Source: G965262015 sp965262015
Lineage (GTDB): Bacteria; Spirochaetota; Leptospiria; Turneriellales; CBDBES01
Reading direction: 5' to 3'
Assembly (NCBI GenBank): GCA_965262015.1
Contig: OZ253494.1
Location: 1,858,354 to 1,922,353, forward strand
DNA length: 64,000 bases
Shown one piece after another: positions 24,972-34,702 of this stretch (the first letter of the stretch is position 1; each line of letters starts with the position of its first letter). Below the pieces are notes generated by a model. It was not told where the DNA came from. It saw only the letters and a list, made by a program, of their open reading frames with translations, and searched no databases. The position numbers and the translations under genes are program-made.

Positions 24972-27101
24972 ATGTCTAGTTCTTCCTTTGCTTCTCTTCA
25001 ATGGTTACGTACTTTTTTACCTAATTTCACTTCGTTACAGGAAAAAATATTTTTGCAATGGGTAGAAACTATGTGCAACTACTATGTGATACAAACTAAT
25101 GAAAGTAATAAAACTCCAAGCCTTTCTTTGGAGAAATTTTTACTTAAAAAGACATTGCGTTTTTTTGTCCAGGATTATTTTATGCTTTCGCCAGCATTTA
25201 CCCTACCTGATTTAGAACAAGCTATCCAGATTTTTCATGATGCTCTACCCCAAAAAGATTCTACTATGGTAGTACTCTATGGTGATAGAGATGCGGATGG
25301 TATAATGTCTACATCTATACTTTATCTATTTTTGAGAGATATAGTAAAATGGCCAGAAAAAAATTTGCTTACACTAACTCCCCGAGAAAATGATAAATAC
25401 GGTATAACCGAAGATGTAGCTGAGCATATATTATCTTTTGGGCCTGATATCTTGATCACTTTAGATTGTGGTTCTTCTAATAAAGATACCATGCAGTACA
25501 TCAAAGATAAAAAAGATATGGTGATTTTTATTATTGATCATCATTTTATACCAGCAAGAGAAGAAGATTTTCCACATGTGGATGCTTTTATTAACCCTAA
25601 GCGCCTACCTATTCTAGATACAAACCGAGAGATGTGCACAGCAGGCCTTGTGTTCAAGTTTGTATGGGCATTTTTGTATAGTTATAGCAAAGAATATCAT
25701 TATATTAACCAAATCGAAGGTAAGGAAACTAATTTTCGTATGTTTCGTGGTATAGAAACGAGGGAAGGTATAGATTCTCAGGATATTAATAGGCAACGAA
25801 CTATCTGTTTTTCTTCCAATAGTAAGCAAGATGCTAATACTTTTGATGGAGATGCTCTGTGGCTTCGTTTGATTCAAAGTAACTCCTATTTTAAATTGAT
25901 CAATACTTTACTGGAATATTTACCTGAAAAAGATCGTTTAATAGAAAAAGTAAACATGATATCCTCATACCATATGCCTAAAATCTATAACCATCTAGTG
26001 GGCTATCTTCCTCTAGCTGCCTTGGGAGTTGTGGCAGATATTATGCCTTTAGTTGATGATAATAGGATATTGGTGGCTGAAGGATTAAAAGTATTATCTC
26101 ATATGCCATCTAAAATTCCCATCGGGCTTAAAGCCATGCTTCACGTGAGTAAAATACCTACTTACGCAGTTAATGAAGAAAGCTTCTCTTTTAACTTATG
26201 CCCTATGATTAATGCAGCTGGTCGATTAGGCCGAGCTGAGATTGCATTACAACTCTTTGGTGAAAAAGATGAATTATCCGCCTACAAGATTGCTGCACAA
26301 CTAAGAAAAATTAATGAAGAAAGAAAATCTATATCCAATCTTGCAGTAGATAAAGTTATATCAGAGTTAAACGAAACAAATGACACATTAGGTGCCATTA
26401 TATTTTGTTATGATAAAACAATGCATAGAGGTATCTCTGGCTTAGTGGCTAATAAATTATCAGATTTTTTTAAAAAACCCAGTATGGTATTAGTAGATGA
26501 CGGTGATGTCGTTCGCGGTTCTGTACGTTCGTATCAGCAAGAGGATGTATTTTCCTTTATGCTTGAGTTTAAGCAGTATTTTATACAGTACGGGGGGCAT
26601 CGACAGGCTGCAGGTTTCTCTATATCTTATGCGGTTATAGATGAGTTTATTTTTGCACTACAAAAAATATACCAAGAACAACCTAACTATTTTAATAAGC
26701 AACAAGGTGATAAAGTAGTTGCGAGTGTATTAGAAAAGGATGAAGATGTTCTAGTTGAAGTAAATGACACGTCTATTAAACATACTTTATGGGAGGAAGC
26801 CCAGGTTTTTTCTCCATTTGGCATGAGTAATCCACTACCAACCATTTCGGTTAAGCTTACTCAATACATTGACATTGTGGAAATGGGTAAACAAAAAGAG
26901 CATATTAGAATCATTTTACAAGCTATTCCAGATAAGCGTATTGAGGCCGTCTGGTTTTTTTATGATAAAAGTATTCAAAATATTACTTTACCCAGCCAAG
27001 ACAACATCTATAAACTCCATGTTAAACCTTCTACTACATTTTTCATGGGTAAAAGGAAACTCCAGCTAAAAGTTAAATGTTTGGTAACTTCTCCCAAATA
27101 A
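24972..27101 (+). CDS. recJ: Single-stranded-DNA-specific exonuclease RecJ
   Basis: A 709-residue DHH-family 5'-3' exonuclease for recombination and mismatch repair. Motifs seen: YGDRDADGIMST (motif I), LDCGSS (II), IDHHFIP (the DHH motif), NPKR, and INAAGRLGRA. The DHHA1 region has RGSVRSYQQEDVF and YGGHRQAAGF. An OB-like C-terminal domain follows. Compared with about 570 residues for E. coli RecJ it is longer, with an insert of roughly 100 residues (about 240-340) between the DHH segments. Normal start at ATG 24972. Confidence 0.9.
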   Translation: MSSSSFASLQWLRTFLPNFTSLQEKIFLQWVETMCNYYVIQTNESNKTPSLSLEKFLLKKTLRFFVQDYFMLSPAFTLPDLEQAIQIFHDALPQKDSTMVVLYGDRDADGIMSTSILYLFLRDIVKWPEKNLLTLTPRENDKYGITEDVAEHILSFGPDILITLDCGSSNKDTMQYIKDKKDMVIFIIDHHFIPAREEDFPHVDAFINPKRLPILDTNREMCTAGLVFKFVWAFLYSYSKEYHYINQIEGKETNFRMFRGIETREGIDSQDINRQRTICFSSNSKQDANTFDGDALWLRLIQSNSYFKLINTLLEYLPEKDRLIEKVNMISSYHMPKIYNHLVGYLPLAALGVVADIMPLVDDNRILVAEGLKVLSHMPSKIPIGLKAMLHVSKIPTYAVNEESFSFNLCPMINAAGRLGRAEIALQLFGEKDELSAYKIAAQLRKINEERKSISNLAVDKVISELNETNDTLGAIIFCYDKTMHRGISGLVANKLSDFFKKPSMVLVDDGDVVRGSVRSYQQEDVFSFMLEFKQYFIQYGGHRQAAGFSISYAVIDEFIFALQKIYQEQPNYFNKQQGDKVVASVLEKDEDVLVEVNDTSIKHTLWEEAQVFSPFGMSNPLPTISVKLTQYIDIVEMGKQKEHIRIILQAIPDKRIEAVWFFYDKSIQNITLPSQDNIYKLHVKPSTTFFMGKRKLQLKVKCLVTSPK

Positions 27102-27188
27102 TAAGAGATGCTTCAGATTATCAAAAATTCTATTCTCTCAATCTGTACAAAGTGATAAAACAATCTTAGAATTATTATTTATCATACT

Positions 27189-28436
27189 ATGTTTATATAT
27201 ATTCTATTAGTTTTTTTCTTTTTTTTGTTTTTATCATATCTCTTTGCGGGTAGCGAATCAGCTATTTTTTCTATACATCCTGCACAGCTAAATAGGATGC
27301 GAGCTAATTACCCCACCAAAGAATTAGGTAAATTACAATGGATTTCTGACTGCTTAAAGCATCCTGAAAAAACACTTATATTAATTTTATTGAGTAATTT
27401 AACTGTCAATATCACTCTTACTCATTTGGGTAACCTACTTTTTAATGCTATCTTTGGTATACAAGAATATCTCATTTACCAACTCATTTCTATTACGCTA
27501 ATTCTTCTTTTATTTGCAGAGATTATCCCTAAAATGATAGGAATCCAATTTGCTGATCGATGGCTACTATGGTGGACTCCTTTTTTGCAAAAGTGTTTTA
27601 CCATAGTTGGTGTTGTGGCTCAACCTATTTACAAATTTTTTGATTATTGGATTACCAAAATACCAGTATATAATATACAAAAAATAGATGAAGCAAGATT
27701 ACTAGAATCTGTACAAATTGCACAATCATATAGCTCATTAAGCCAAAAAGATAAATACCTCTTAGAAAATTTTGTTTTATTCTACTATGACACCATTTTT
27801 AGTGTGATGATACCCGCTTCAAGTGTTTTCATGGCATCTAAGCATTCAACCATGTCATCCATCATAAAAGAGATCTCTGCTAAGCAATATCGCTATGTTA
27901 TGATTTATGAAAACAATATGAATACTATTTTGGGTTATATCTCTATTATAGATATTATGCTCTCTCAGCATAAACAAAAAAAGACTTTATCAGCACTTGT
28001 AACACCTACCATTTATCTACCTGAAACCATGCCACTTAATATTGCTCTGGAAAACTTAATCCAATCCAAAAAAGAAATTGCTATTGTACTTCAAGAAGGT
28101 GGAGATTTCTCAGGTATTGTGACATTAAAACAATTGGTACATAGTTTAATGGGTGAAAGACCGTATAGCGTTGCACAAGACTCCCAGCTTATCCACAAAA
28201 ATAATAATGATACTTATCGTTTGGATGGATTATTGACATTGGATGAATTTAATGAATATTTTAGACATCATTTAATTTCAGAACACGCAGAGACAATCTC
28301 AGGTTTTATTTTAGAACAACTAGACGGTTTCCCTGATAATAATACAAAACTATATATCCACCCTTTCAACTTTAGTAATATAAAAGTGAAAAAAAATCGC
28401 ATAGCATCACTAGTCTTGGCAAAGCGTACTCAATAA
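27189..28436 (+). CDS. CNNM/DUF21 membrane protein with CBS and CorC/HlyC domains (1)
   Basis: A 415-residue protein. The N-terminal DUF21/CNNM domain has four hydrophobic segments, opening SYLFAGSESAIFSIHPAQLNRM, with LLLFAEIIPKMIG in the last. Then come two degenerate CBS units (about 200-320) and a C-terminal CorC/HlyC domain (YRLDGLLTLDEFNEYF onward). Related proteins are linked to Mg2+/Co2+ efflux or haemolysin-type annotations. The next gene is a paralogue with the same layout, 26 bases away. Confidence 0.85.
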   Translation: MFIYILLVFFFFLFLSYLFAGSESAIFSIHPAQLNRMRANYPTKELGKLQWISDCLKHPEKTLILILLSNLTVNITLTHLGNLLFNAIFGIQEYLIYQLISITLILLLFAEIIPKMIGIQFADRWLLWWTPFLQKCFTIVGVVAQPIYKFFDYWITKIPVYNIQKIDEARLLESVQIAQSYSSLSQKDKYLLENFVLFYYDTIFSVMIPASSVFMASKHSTMSSIIKEISAKQYRYVMIYENNMNTILGYISIIDIMLSQHKQKKTLSALVTPTIYLPETMPLNIALENLIQSKKEIAIVLQEGGDFSGIVTLKQLVHSLMGERPYSVAQDSQLIHKNNNDTYRLDGLLTLDEFNEYFRHHLISEHAETISGFILEQLDGFPDNNTKLYIHPFNFSNIKVKKNRIASLVLAKRTQ

Positions 28437-28462
28437 AAATATATTTTTTATGGTTTAATGTT

Positions 28463-29677
28463 ATGTTATCTGTAATACTTTTTCTATTTTCTGTCTTAGT
28501 GTCTGGTCTATGCTCTAGTATAGAAACAGCTATTATATCATTAAATCCATTGAATACTCTGCACGGTAACCAAAAACGACTAACTTATTTATACCAGCTT
28601 AAAGAACGTATCATTGCTAGTTGTTTAGTAGGAAATAATTTTTCTATTGTTACTGGTACAATTATCATGGCTAATTTTATTTATTCTGTTGATAGTATAT
28701 TTCTCCAAATTTTACTTTTTATCTCAGAAATATTAATTTTTTTTATAATGGCAGAAATGATACCCAAGTTAATTTCACAAAAACTCTATTTACCTATTCT
28801 ACAATATGGCCATTATCCTATCCTTATATTTTATTATATGAGCTTGCCAATTAGCTTTATTTTTTTGTATCTATCACAGATAATCATAAAAATCGCAGGA
28901 ATACATCCTAAAATGCATAGAGAAGACATATTCTACTTTTTGGGTTTACATACCGCTGAGAATAAAAAAGTGCGTGGCCTCATGAATTTTAATGTAACTA
29001 CTTCCAAAGAAGTTATGACACCATTAGGCCAAATAATTTCTTTGAGTGAAGAACAAACCCTACAAGACCTATTACCTCTTATGGAGCAATACCAATACGT
29101 ACGATACCCTATCTATAAAGACAGGACAGATAATATTACAGGCTATGTTCATGTGTGTGATCTCGTCAAAATGACACCACATGGTAAACTGATTAAAAAG
29201 ATACACGAGGCACATTTCATATCTGAGTTTATATCATGCGAAGCAATATTAGCTTTTATGGGAAAGATGAAAACTCCTATTGTATTTGTAATTAATGAGT
29301 TTAGTAGTATCATAGGATTGGTTACTCTAGATAACTTAGCAGAAGAATTAGTAGGCACCATACCTAAAGACATTATTAGTACGGAGACTAAAATTATACC
29401 GCATAAAAAAGACAGTCATACATACATCCTGTCTGGAACCTTAGGCATTGATGAATTTAATCTATATTGCAATCTATCTATTAAGAAAGAGGGTTTTGAA
29501 ACAATTGCTGGATTTTTAATAAAACATACTGTACATATTCCTCATACAGGGCAAACAATTTTAACCTCGTTTGGTTTGTTTATCATACAAAAAGCTAGTA
29601 AAACTACTATCCATAAGATAAAATTTATTAAAATTACAGAATCTTCATATTCCCCAAACACAAAAAAACATAAATAA
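28463..29677 (+). CDS. CNNM/DUF21 membrane protein with CBS and CorC/HlyC domains (2)
   Basis: A 404-residue paralogue of the preceding gene with DUF21 (GLCSSIETAIISLNPLNT, IFFIMAEMIPKLIS), a CBS pair (SKEVMTPLGQII, TPIVFVINEFSSIIGLVTLDNLAEELVG) and a CorC/HlyC C-terminal domain (YILSGTLGIDEFNLY). The CBS motifs are better preserved than in the first copy. Tandem pairing suggests a heteromeric transporter or duplicated ion-homeostasis proteins. Confidence 0.85.
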   Translation: MLSVILFLFSVLVSGLCSSIETAIISLNPLNTLHGNQKRLTYLYQLKERIIASCLVGNNFSIVTGTIIMANFIYSVDSIFLQILLFISEILIFFIMAEMIPKLISQKLYLPILQYGHYPILIFYYMSLPISFIFLYLSQIIIKIAGIHPKMHREDIFYFLGLHTAENKKVRGLMNFNVTTSKEVMTPLGQIISLSEEQTLQDLLPLMEQYQYVRYPIYKDRTDNITGYVHVCDLVKMTPHGKLIKKIHEAHFISEFISCEAILAFMGKMKTPIVFVINEFSSIIGLVTLDNLAEELVGTIPKDIISTETKIIPHKKDSHTYILSGTLGIDEFNLYCNLSIKKEGFETIAGFLIKHTVHIPHTGQTILTSFGLFIIQKASKTTIHKIKFIKITESSYSPNTKKHK

Positions 29678-29693
29678 CATCAAGAAGTTACAA

Positions 29694-30122
29694 TCATTCA
29701 CATCTTTTATCCAGTGCTTGCAAAATAAAGGGGACTATCTCTTCCCTAAAGTATAAGGATGGCAAAAATACTATATCTTTCTTCCAATCATATTTTGCCA
29801 CAAGTGCTTCTATTTCGATTTGACTAAAATTGTCTGGCAATAATGCAAGAGGCCAAATAAAAACTTTCTTATTCTTTGTTAATCTATTTTGCTTCTTAAT
29901 ATTTCCTATTGTGTCTATATTTTTACGTAAAGCATTCAGATCTCCATTGGAAGTATTTACTATATATACGTAAAAATAATTTTTTTTGTTTTCAATTGTA
30001 TGAGCTAAAAATTGTAACTCTAACTTAGTACTTAAGGATTCAGTTCCAGGTAATAATATAATTAAAAATGACAATCTTGGATCAGCAAGTATTTCTCCGT
30101 TTTTTCGTACACCAAACTTCAT
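29694..30122 (-). CDS. Hypothetical protein
   Basis: A 142-residue soluble protein of alternating beta strands and helices, ending CE-COOH. Hydrophobic strands (LSFLIILLPG, NYFYVYIVN, KKVFIWPLALLP, DIVFLPSLY) suggest a Rossmann-like fold. I recognise no family. It is the last gene of a minus-strand run, nine bases after the Nif3-like gene, and converges on the CNNM gene with 16 bases between the stops. Confidence 0.55.
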   Translation of the reverse strand: MKFGVRKNGEILADPRLSFLIILLPGTESLSTKLELQFLAHTIENKKNYFYVYIVNTSNGDLNALRKNIDTIGNIKKQNRLTKNKKVFIWPLALLPDNFSQIEIEALVAKYDWKKDIVFLPSLYFREEIVPFILQALDKRCE

Positions 30123-30131
30123 AATGCTTAT

Positions 30132-30884
30132 TTAAAATGGATTCTCACTAGCAAAAAAATTTGCTCTTATCCCATAGGTATTTTGGAAGTAGTTAACCAT
30201 TCGTTTTGGACCAATCTCTTCTGTCTTATAATGACCTAATGCTGAATAACATACTCCACTTTCTCGTGCCATTTCATATATCCATTCAGTACCTTCACCT
30301 GTTATAAATGCATCACAAGATAGTCTAATAGCTTTTTGAAAGAAGCTAGTGCCTTCACCCGACAATATACTAATTTTTTTGATTAATTTCTTTGATCTGG
30401 TAGGGACATGTATACCTTTTGTTTGATAATATTCATCTAATTGGTTAAAAAATTGGTTGCTCTCATAACTATTTGATAAATAACCTGTATAACCTATCCC
30501 CTCAAAAATTTGTATATCTTCACAACCCATGTCACATAAAACAGGATGGTTATTACCCCATTTGGGTAATGCATCTAAAGGTAAATGGTAGGCAAAAACA
30601 TTAATGTGATTTTCTAACACTAATTTTAGCTTAGTCCTAAAATAAGACTGGATACATCTATCTTGGTTAGGCCAAAACCAACCATGATGTACAAAAATAG
30701 CATCATATTTATCTTGTACTGCTTGTTCAATAATCTCTAGTGTTGCCGAAGTAGCACATAAAATAGATTTGATATTGGTTCTACCTTCTACCTGCATCCC
30801 GTTGGGTACAATGTCCTGAAAACTCTCTACTCGCATAAGAGTATTTAAATCACTTTCTAACTGTTGATTGGTAATCTGAGACAT
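30132..30884 (-). CDS. Nif3-like dinuclear metal-centre protein
   Basis: A 250-residue protein of the Nif3/YbgI type: IFVHHGWFW (metal-binding His pair), AYHLPLDALPKWGNN (a further His and the following Asp) and the C-terminal GEGTEWIYEMARESG ... ALGHYKTEEIG region. These form toroidal hexamers with two metals per subunit and resemble GTP cyclohydrolase folds; in some bacteria they act in tRNA or nucleotide repair, but the reaction is unsettled. The length fits the short form without the inserted PII-like domain. It sits six bases after the RNase J-like gene. Confidence 0.85.
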   Translation of the reverse strand: MSQITNQQLESDLNTLMRVESFQDIVPNGMQVEGRTNIKSILCATSATLEIIEQAVQDKYDAIFVHHGWFWPNQDRCIQSYFRTKLKLVLENHINVFAYHLPLDALPKWGNNHPVLCDMGCEDIQIFEGIGYTGYLSNSYESNQFFNQLDEYYQTKGIHVPTRSKKLIKKISILSGEGTSFFQKAIRLSCDAFITGEGTEWIYEMARESGVCYSALGHYKTEEIGPKRMVNYFQNTYGIRANFFASENPF

Positions 30885-30890
30885 ATCTTT

Positions 30891-32534
30891 TTATACCCAT
30901 ATAATATTAATAAATGGTACTTTGTTAAAGGTAAGATGATACACTTTGTATATTTTTTCTTTTAATTTTTTCTCCTTTTTTAGAGCATCACTTTCTAAAG
31001 TATATTGTATAATGTTTTGTATTTTAGAAAAAATATTTTTTTTATTTTCGGCATAATCATCTGGGAAAAGTACAGCCTGATAATCTATGGTGCATAATCT
31101 AAGTTCGCTTTCATTAATAATGATATTGCATATCCCCTTGGTAAGAATGTCTCGTCTAGTTTTAAAAATAGATAAATTATTATGTATAACCTTGTTCTCA
31201 ACAAACAAAGTTTCGTTATCTAACCGAAATACTTTTTCTATCTGTTTGTTGAGTTTATAGACATACTGGCTATCTACTATTGTAACTTGTTTTTTATCTG
31301 CAAGTATTTTATGGAAAGCATATAGGTGGATAGGGTCGCCATGTACAGGGATGATATATTTAGGTCTTAACCAAGAAACTAATGACTGGATGTCTCCACT
31401 TTTCCCATGTCCACTTGTATGTACTTCATGGTATTCACTCCCCAAGCCAAAAACCGTTGGTCCCTGAAGAATAATATTGTTTAATACGTCATACACGTTT
31501 ACTTCATTTCCAGGAATAATGCTACTGGAATAAATGATCAGGTCATTTGTTGTAAGCTGAATGTCATTGAGTTTTTGATAAGCAAGCTTATGCAGAGCAG
31601 AGTTCTCATTACCTTGGCACCCAGCGATGATCCACAATGCCTTTTTATCTGAACGAGAAGCGGTAGCCCATTCCTTTGCTATACGTGAAGTATGTCCAGA
31701 TTCGTAGGCGGCATCTATATAATTTATCACAGATCTACCTAATAAACCTATTTTATATTGGTGGCTTTTGGCAAACTCCAAGATTGCCAAAATTCTTAAT
31801 ACATTAGAGGCAAAAGTAGTTAGCCATATTCTACCTGGGAAATCTATTATCTTCTGTGTAATACACTTTACTACACTTTCATCATTGGGTGTAGAACCTT
31901 CTTGTATTGATCCCGTCGAATCGCAAAATAAATAATCTATGGGACCAAAATCTTTTATATCTTGTATCGAATACCGTGGTTCATTTCCTTGTAATTTAAA
32001 GTCACTTGAAAAATAGATTTTGCGATTAATTTTTTTATAAGAAAGTCCAACAGAAAAACTATCTGGTATAGAATGTGGTATAAATAATATATGTAATTCA
32101 ACACCACCAAATTGAATAACCTGGTTTTTCTTAATGATGGTAAATTCCCAATGATGGGCCTTAATGATAAATTCTTTGAGCTTTTTATTAATTATTGCAT
32201 GGGTAAAATCAGAAGCAAATATTGGTGTTTTTTCTGGTATCAAATTATGAAAGTAGGGTAAAGCTCCTATGTGATCTTCATGGGCATGCGTAAAAATTAC
32301 CAGGTCTGGAACTAACAATTTAGCTAGAGCTATGTTCGGAAGATGTTTATCTGCACCTGGATACTGTTCATTCAGAAAACCAATACCTAGATCAATCCAT
32401 ATATTACAACCCTGGTAACTAAACACAGTAAAATTGGCACCAAATTTACCTACACCTCCTCCAAAGGCAACGTAAAGAGTATTCGGATCTAATTGTTTAG
32501 GGTCTTGAATGGAGTTATAAACCTGTAGAGCCAA
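30891..32534 (-). CDS. Ribonuclease J-like metallo-beta-lactamase/beta-CASP protein
   Basis: A 547-residue protein. The metallo-beta-lactamase core has THAHEDHIGA (His83, His85, Asp87, His88), FIPHSIPDSFSVGLSY and a metal-binding Asp in YFSSDFKLQ. The beta-CASP insertion (about 230-370) follows, with SGHGKSGDIQ. The second His of the core is in PKYIIPVHGDP. This arrangement matches RNase J, a 5'-3' exo/endonuclease for RNA maturation. The start is ATG 32534, overlapping the dUTPase gene by 20 bases. The C-terminal part diverges from standard RNase J. Confidence 0.82.
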   Translation of the reverse strand: MALQVYNSIQDPKQLDPNTLYVAFGGGVGKFGANFTVFSYQGCNIWIDLGIGFLNEQYPGADKHLPNIALAKLLVPDLVIFTHAHEDHIGALPYFHNLIPEKTPIFASDFTHAIINKKLKEFIIKAHHWEFTIIKKNQVIQFGGVELHILFIPHSIPDSFSVGLSYKKINRKIYFSSDFKLQGNEPRYSIQDIKDFGPIDYLFCDSTGSIQEGSTPNDESVVKCITQKIIDFPGRIWLTTFASNVLRILAILEFAKSHQYKIGLLGRSVINYIDAAYESGHTSRIAKEWATASRSDKKALWIIAGCQGNENSALHKLAYQKLNDIQLTTNDLIIYSSSIIPGNEVNVYDVLNNIILQGPTVFGLGSEYHEVHTSGHGKSGDIQSLVSWLRPKYIIPVHGDPIHLYAFHKILADKKQVTIVDSQYVYKLNKQIEKVFRLDNETLFVENKVIHNNLSIFKTRRDILTKGICNIIINESELRLCTIDYQAVLFPDDYAENKKNIFSKIQNIIQYTLESDALKKEKKLKEKIYKVYHLTFNKVPFINIIWV

Positions 32535-32958
32535 AACCGTTTTCTCCTCTTTTGGTGGTTATAATCTCGTTTACACTAATTTCTTGTATCTGCATTTGTA
32601 TTTCCTTTTCTAAGAGCATTTGTGCAATGCGATCATGGTGACTAATCGTAAAGGGTTTATGGGACAGATTAATTAGTAAGATTTTTAATTCTCCCCCATA
32701 GTCTTGATCAATTGTACCAGGTCCATTAGGTAAGGTTATTCCATGGTTTAATGCAAGGCCAGATCTCGCTCTGATAGAGACAAAATATCCTGTTGGTATA
32801 CCAAGACATAAACCAGTAGGGACAGCAACAATAGAGCCAGCTTCCATAAAAATTTTGTTATCTAAGCAAGCATAAACATCCCAGCCTGCCGCACACTCTG
32901 TTTTTTTTCTTGGTAAACAAGCTCTGGTGTTTATCTTAGCAATCGAAAGGGTAATCAA
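32515..32958 (-). CDS. dut: Deoxyuridine 5'-triphosphate nucleotidohydrolase (dUTPase)
   Basis: A 147-residue trimeric dUTPase that removes dUTP and supplies dUMP for dTMP synthesis. All five motifs are present: AGWDVYA, RARSGLAL, the catalytic-Asp region GTIDQDYGGELK, RIAQMLLEK and the C-terminal arm RGENGFGSTGL. It starts two bases after the thioredoxin-like gene stops, and its 3' end overlaps the RNase J-like gene. Confidence 0.93.
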   Translation of the reverse strand: MITLSIAKINTRACLPRKKTECAAGWDVYACLDNKIFMEAGSIVAVPTGLCLGIPTGYFVSIRARSGLALNHGITLPNGPGTIDQDYGGELKILLINLSHKPFTISHHDRIAQMLLEKEIQMQIQEISVNEIITTKRGENGFGSTGL

Positions 32959-32960
32959 GA

Positions 32961-33440
32961 TTATTTCAGTATTATCTCCATACTTTTAGTAAATTGTGCT
33001 CCTGATAAAAAACCTTCTATTTTATCTAACACTTGACCATTATGTTTTAGTAAAATGATAGTAGGCAGACCATGAATATCATACTCTTCAGCAATTTTAG
33101 TATTCTTGTTTTTTTGGTTAGAGCTCAGATCGATCTTCACCAAAATAATATGGTATTTTTTAACTAAGGCAGAAAAATTAGGATCATTAGCAATAACATC
33201 ATCCATTTCAAGACATGGTTCACACCATTTTGCCCAAAAATCTAGAAAAATAATGCTCTTATTTTTTGGAGCATCCTTTAGTGCCTGATCTAAGCTGTAA
33301 TACCATGTAAGATTGCTTTTTTTATTCTTAGAAACACGCAAAGTCCTAGATTGGGTAAAGTATGAAGGTTTCAGTAGAATCGCAACAAACCAAAATAGCA
33401 GAATACTCCCTACTAGTAGGATTGTGTTTGTGCTTTTCAC
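32961..33440 (-). CDS. Membrane-anchored thioredoxin-like protein
   Basis: A 159-residue protein with an N-terminal hydrophobic anchor (ILLVGSILLFWFVAILL), then a thioredoxin fold with the redox motif WCEPC in FLDFWAKWCEPCLEMDD, a cis-Pro in HGLPTIIL and the GFLSGAQF end. It resembles the C-terminal domain of DsbD or TlpA-type reductants working in the periplasm. The partner is unknown; there is no cytochrome c maturation gene nearby. It lies between the GST and dUTPase genes in one minus-strand unit. Confidence 0.82.
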   Translation of the reverse strand: MKSTNTILLVGSILLFWFVAILLKPSYFTQSRTLRVSKNKKSNLTWYYSLDQALKDAPKNKSIIFLDFWAKWCEPCLEMDDVIANDPNFSALVKKYHIILVKIDLSSNQKNKNTKIAEEYDIHGLPTIILLKHNGQVLDKIEGFLSGAQFTKSMEIILK

Positions 33441-33455
33441 AATATTTTATAGTGA

Positions 33456-34103
33456 CTATCTTGATCTTTGAAGCTTCAAAGCCTTTTGTACAGCAAGTCG
33501 CGAATCAATAGAATCAATATAGCGTGTAAGCGATGCATAAGGAGTAAGATCTACTTTAAGCATTCTCTTCCAGCCTAAAATAGTAAATAGATGCATATCA
33601 GAAATACTATATTTGTTGTCCATGAGAAATGTATGTTTACTAAAATACTCATCAAGCATTTTATATTCTTTATTGAGTAGATCCCTAATAATCATTTTTT
33701 GGGCTTCATCCAACTCTTTCCTTAGGCGAATAAGAGGCGAACCAGCCTTATGTAACTCTGTCGCTACATAACTTGACCAAGAAACACATTGATAGTATTC
33801 CATTGTACCATGAGGTGGGGTGAATCGCTTGTGAGGATGCTGGTTAGACAGGTATAACATAATAGCCAATACTTCTGTTAGAACCATACTAGAATCCACT
33901 ACAAGCGTTGGAGTATATCCTCTGGGATTGTATTCTAGTAAGCCCCCTTTATGACCAGTTATACCTACTCTTTCTTGATCATACTTAAGCCCTAATTCTT
34001 CTAGTAAAATATGAATAGCTAGTGAAGAGGCATAGGGAGACCAGAATAATTTCAAACTTTGACCCATAGTACCGCATAATGTTATACCATTGTAATGTGT
34101 CAA
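33456..34103 (-). CDS. Glutathione S-transferase family protein
   Basis: A 215-residue GST of the beta or related bacterial class. The N-terminal thioredoxin-like domain has KLFWSPYASSLAIHILLEELG and the GYTPTLVVDSSMVLTEVLAI segment with the conserved Pro and glutathione-contacting residues. The all-helical C-terminal domain includes YSISDMHLFTILGW (the N-capping box). The likely natural start may be the ATG at 34067 (MGQSLKLFW), which is where related proteins usually begin; neither start has a strong ribosome-binding site. Confidence 0.85.
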   Translation of the reverse strand: MTHYNGITLCGTMGQSLKLFWSPYASSLAIHILLEELGLKYDQERVGITGHKGGLLEYNPRGYTPTLVVDSSMVLTEVLAIMLYLSNQHPHKRFTPPHGTMEYYQCVSWSSYVATELHKAGSPLIRLRKELDEAQKMIIRDLLNKEYKMLDEYFSKHTFLMDNKYSISDMHLFTILGWKRMLKVDLTPYASLTRYIDSIDSRLAVQKALKLQRSR

Positions 34104-34234
34104 GATACTTATACCTAGATTAGCTGTTCTTGATTGGAGAGTACATAAGTTCCCATTTAAAAATAAACTATCATTCTAAATTGAACTTGACCTATCCGTT
34201 TGTAGATTATTCAGTGTCTGAGAGGTGTTTTGGA

Positions 34235-34702
34235 ATGAATTCATTTAGTTTGTACAGTATGGTTTTTGTCTATTTTTTCTCCTTTGCCCATGTTTATGGT
34301 GCTAGTAAAACAGTAGTAGATTATTTACAAGATATTAAATCTGAAGAGATTTCAATTGCTAAAGAAGCTTGTAGGCAATTAGGTAAGCAAGGTAAGAAGA
34401 AATATGTAGCGAATATAGTTGATGCAGTTAAAGAGCAGGAAGACGTAACAGTTAAAATTGCTTGTATATCTGCTTTATCTTCAATTAGAACCAAAGGTGA
34501 ACCAACAAACTCTTTGGTTGCTATATTTCGAGAAGATCCAGATAGCGAATTGGCTTATGTTGCACTTTTATCCCTCATCAATGTGAGAGATCTTGGCAAC
34601 CCTACCCTAAAAGAGTTGGTAAATTTTATCCAAGAAAGTAAGATCGAAGACTCATTTATTCAGGATGTTGTTGTCAAGTTAGACCCATACATAAAAAAAT
34701 AG
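34235..34702 (+). CDS. Exported HEAT-repeat-like protein
   Basis: A 155-residue protein. ATG 34235 has GAGAGG at 34220-34225 nine bases upstream and begins a signal peptide (MNSFSLYSMVFVYFFSFAHVYG); the longer open frame from TTG 34130 lacks support. The mature part has HEAT-like helical pairs (EISIAKEACRQLGKQG, VTVKIACISALSSI, SELAYVALLSLIN). The function is unknown; such repeats generally mediate protein binding. Its stop overlaps the probable beginning of the ThiF-like gene. Confidence 0.68.
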   Translation: MNSFSLYSMVFVYFFSFAHVYGASKTVVDYLQDIKSEEISIAKEACRQLGKQGKKKYVANIVDAVKEQEDVTVKIACISALSSIRTKGEPTNSLVAIFREDPDSELAYVALLSLINVRDLGNPTLKELVNFIQESKIEDSFIQDVVVKLDPYIKK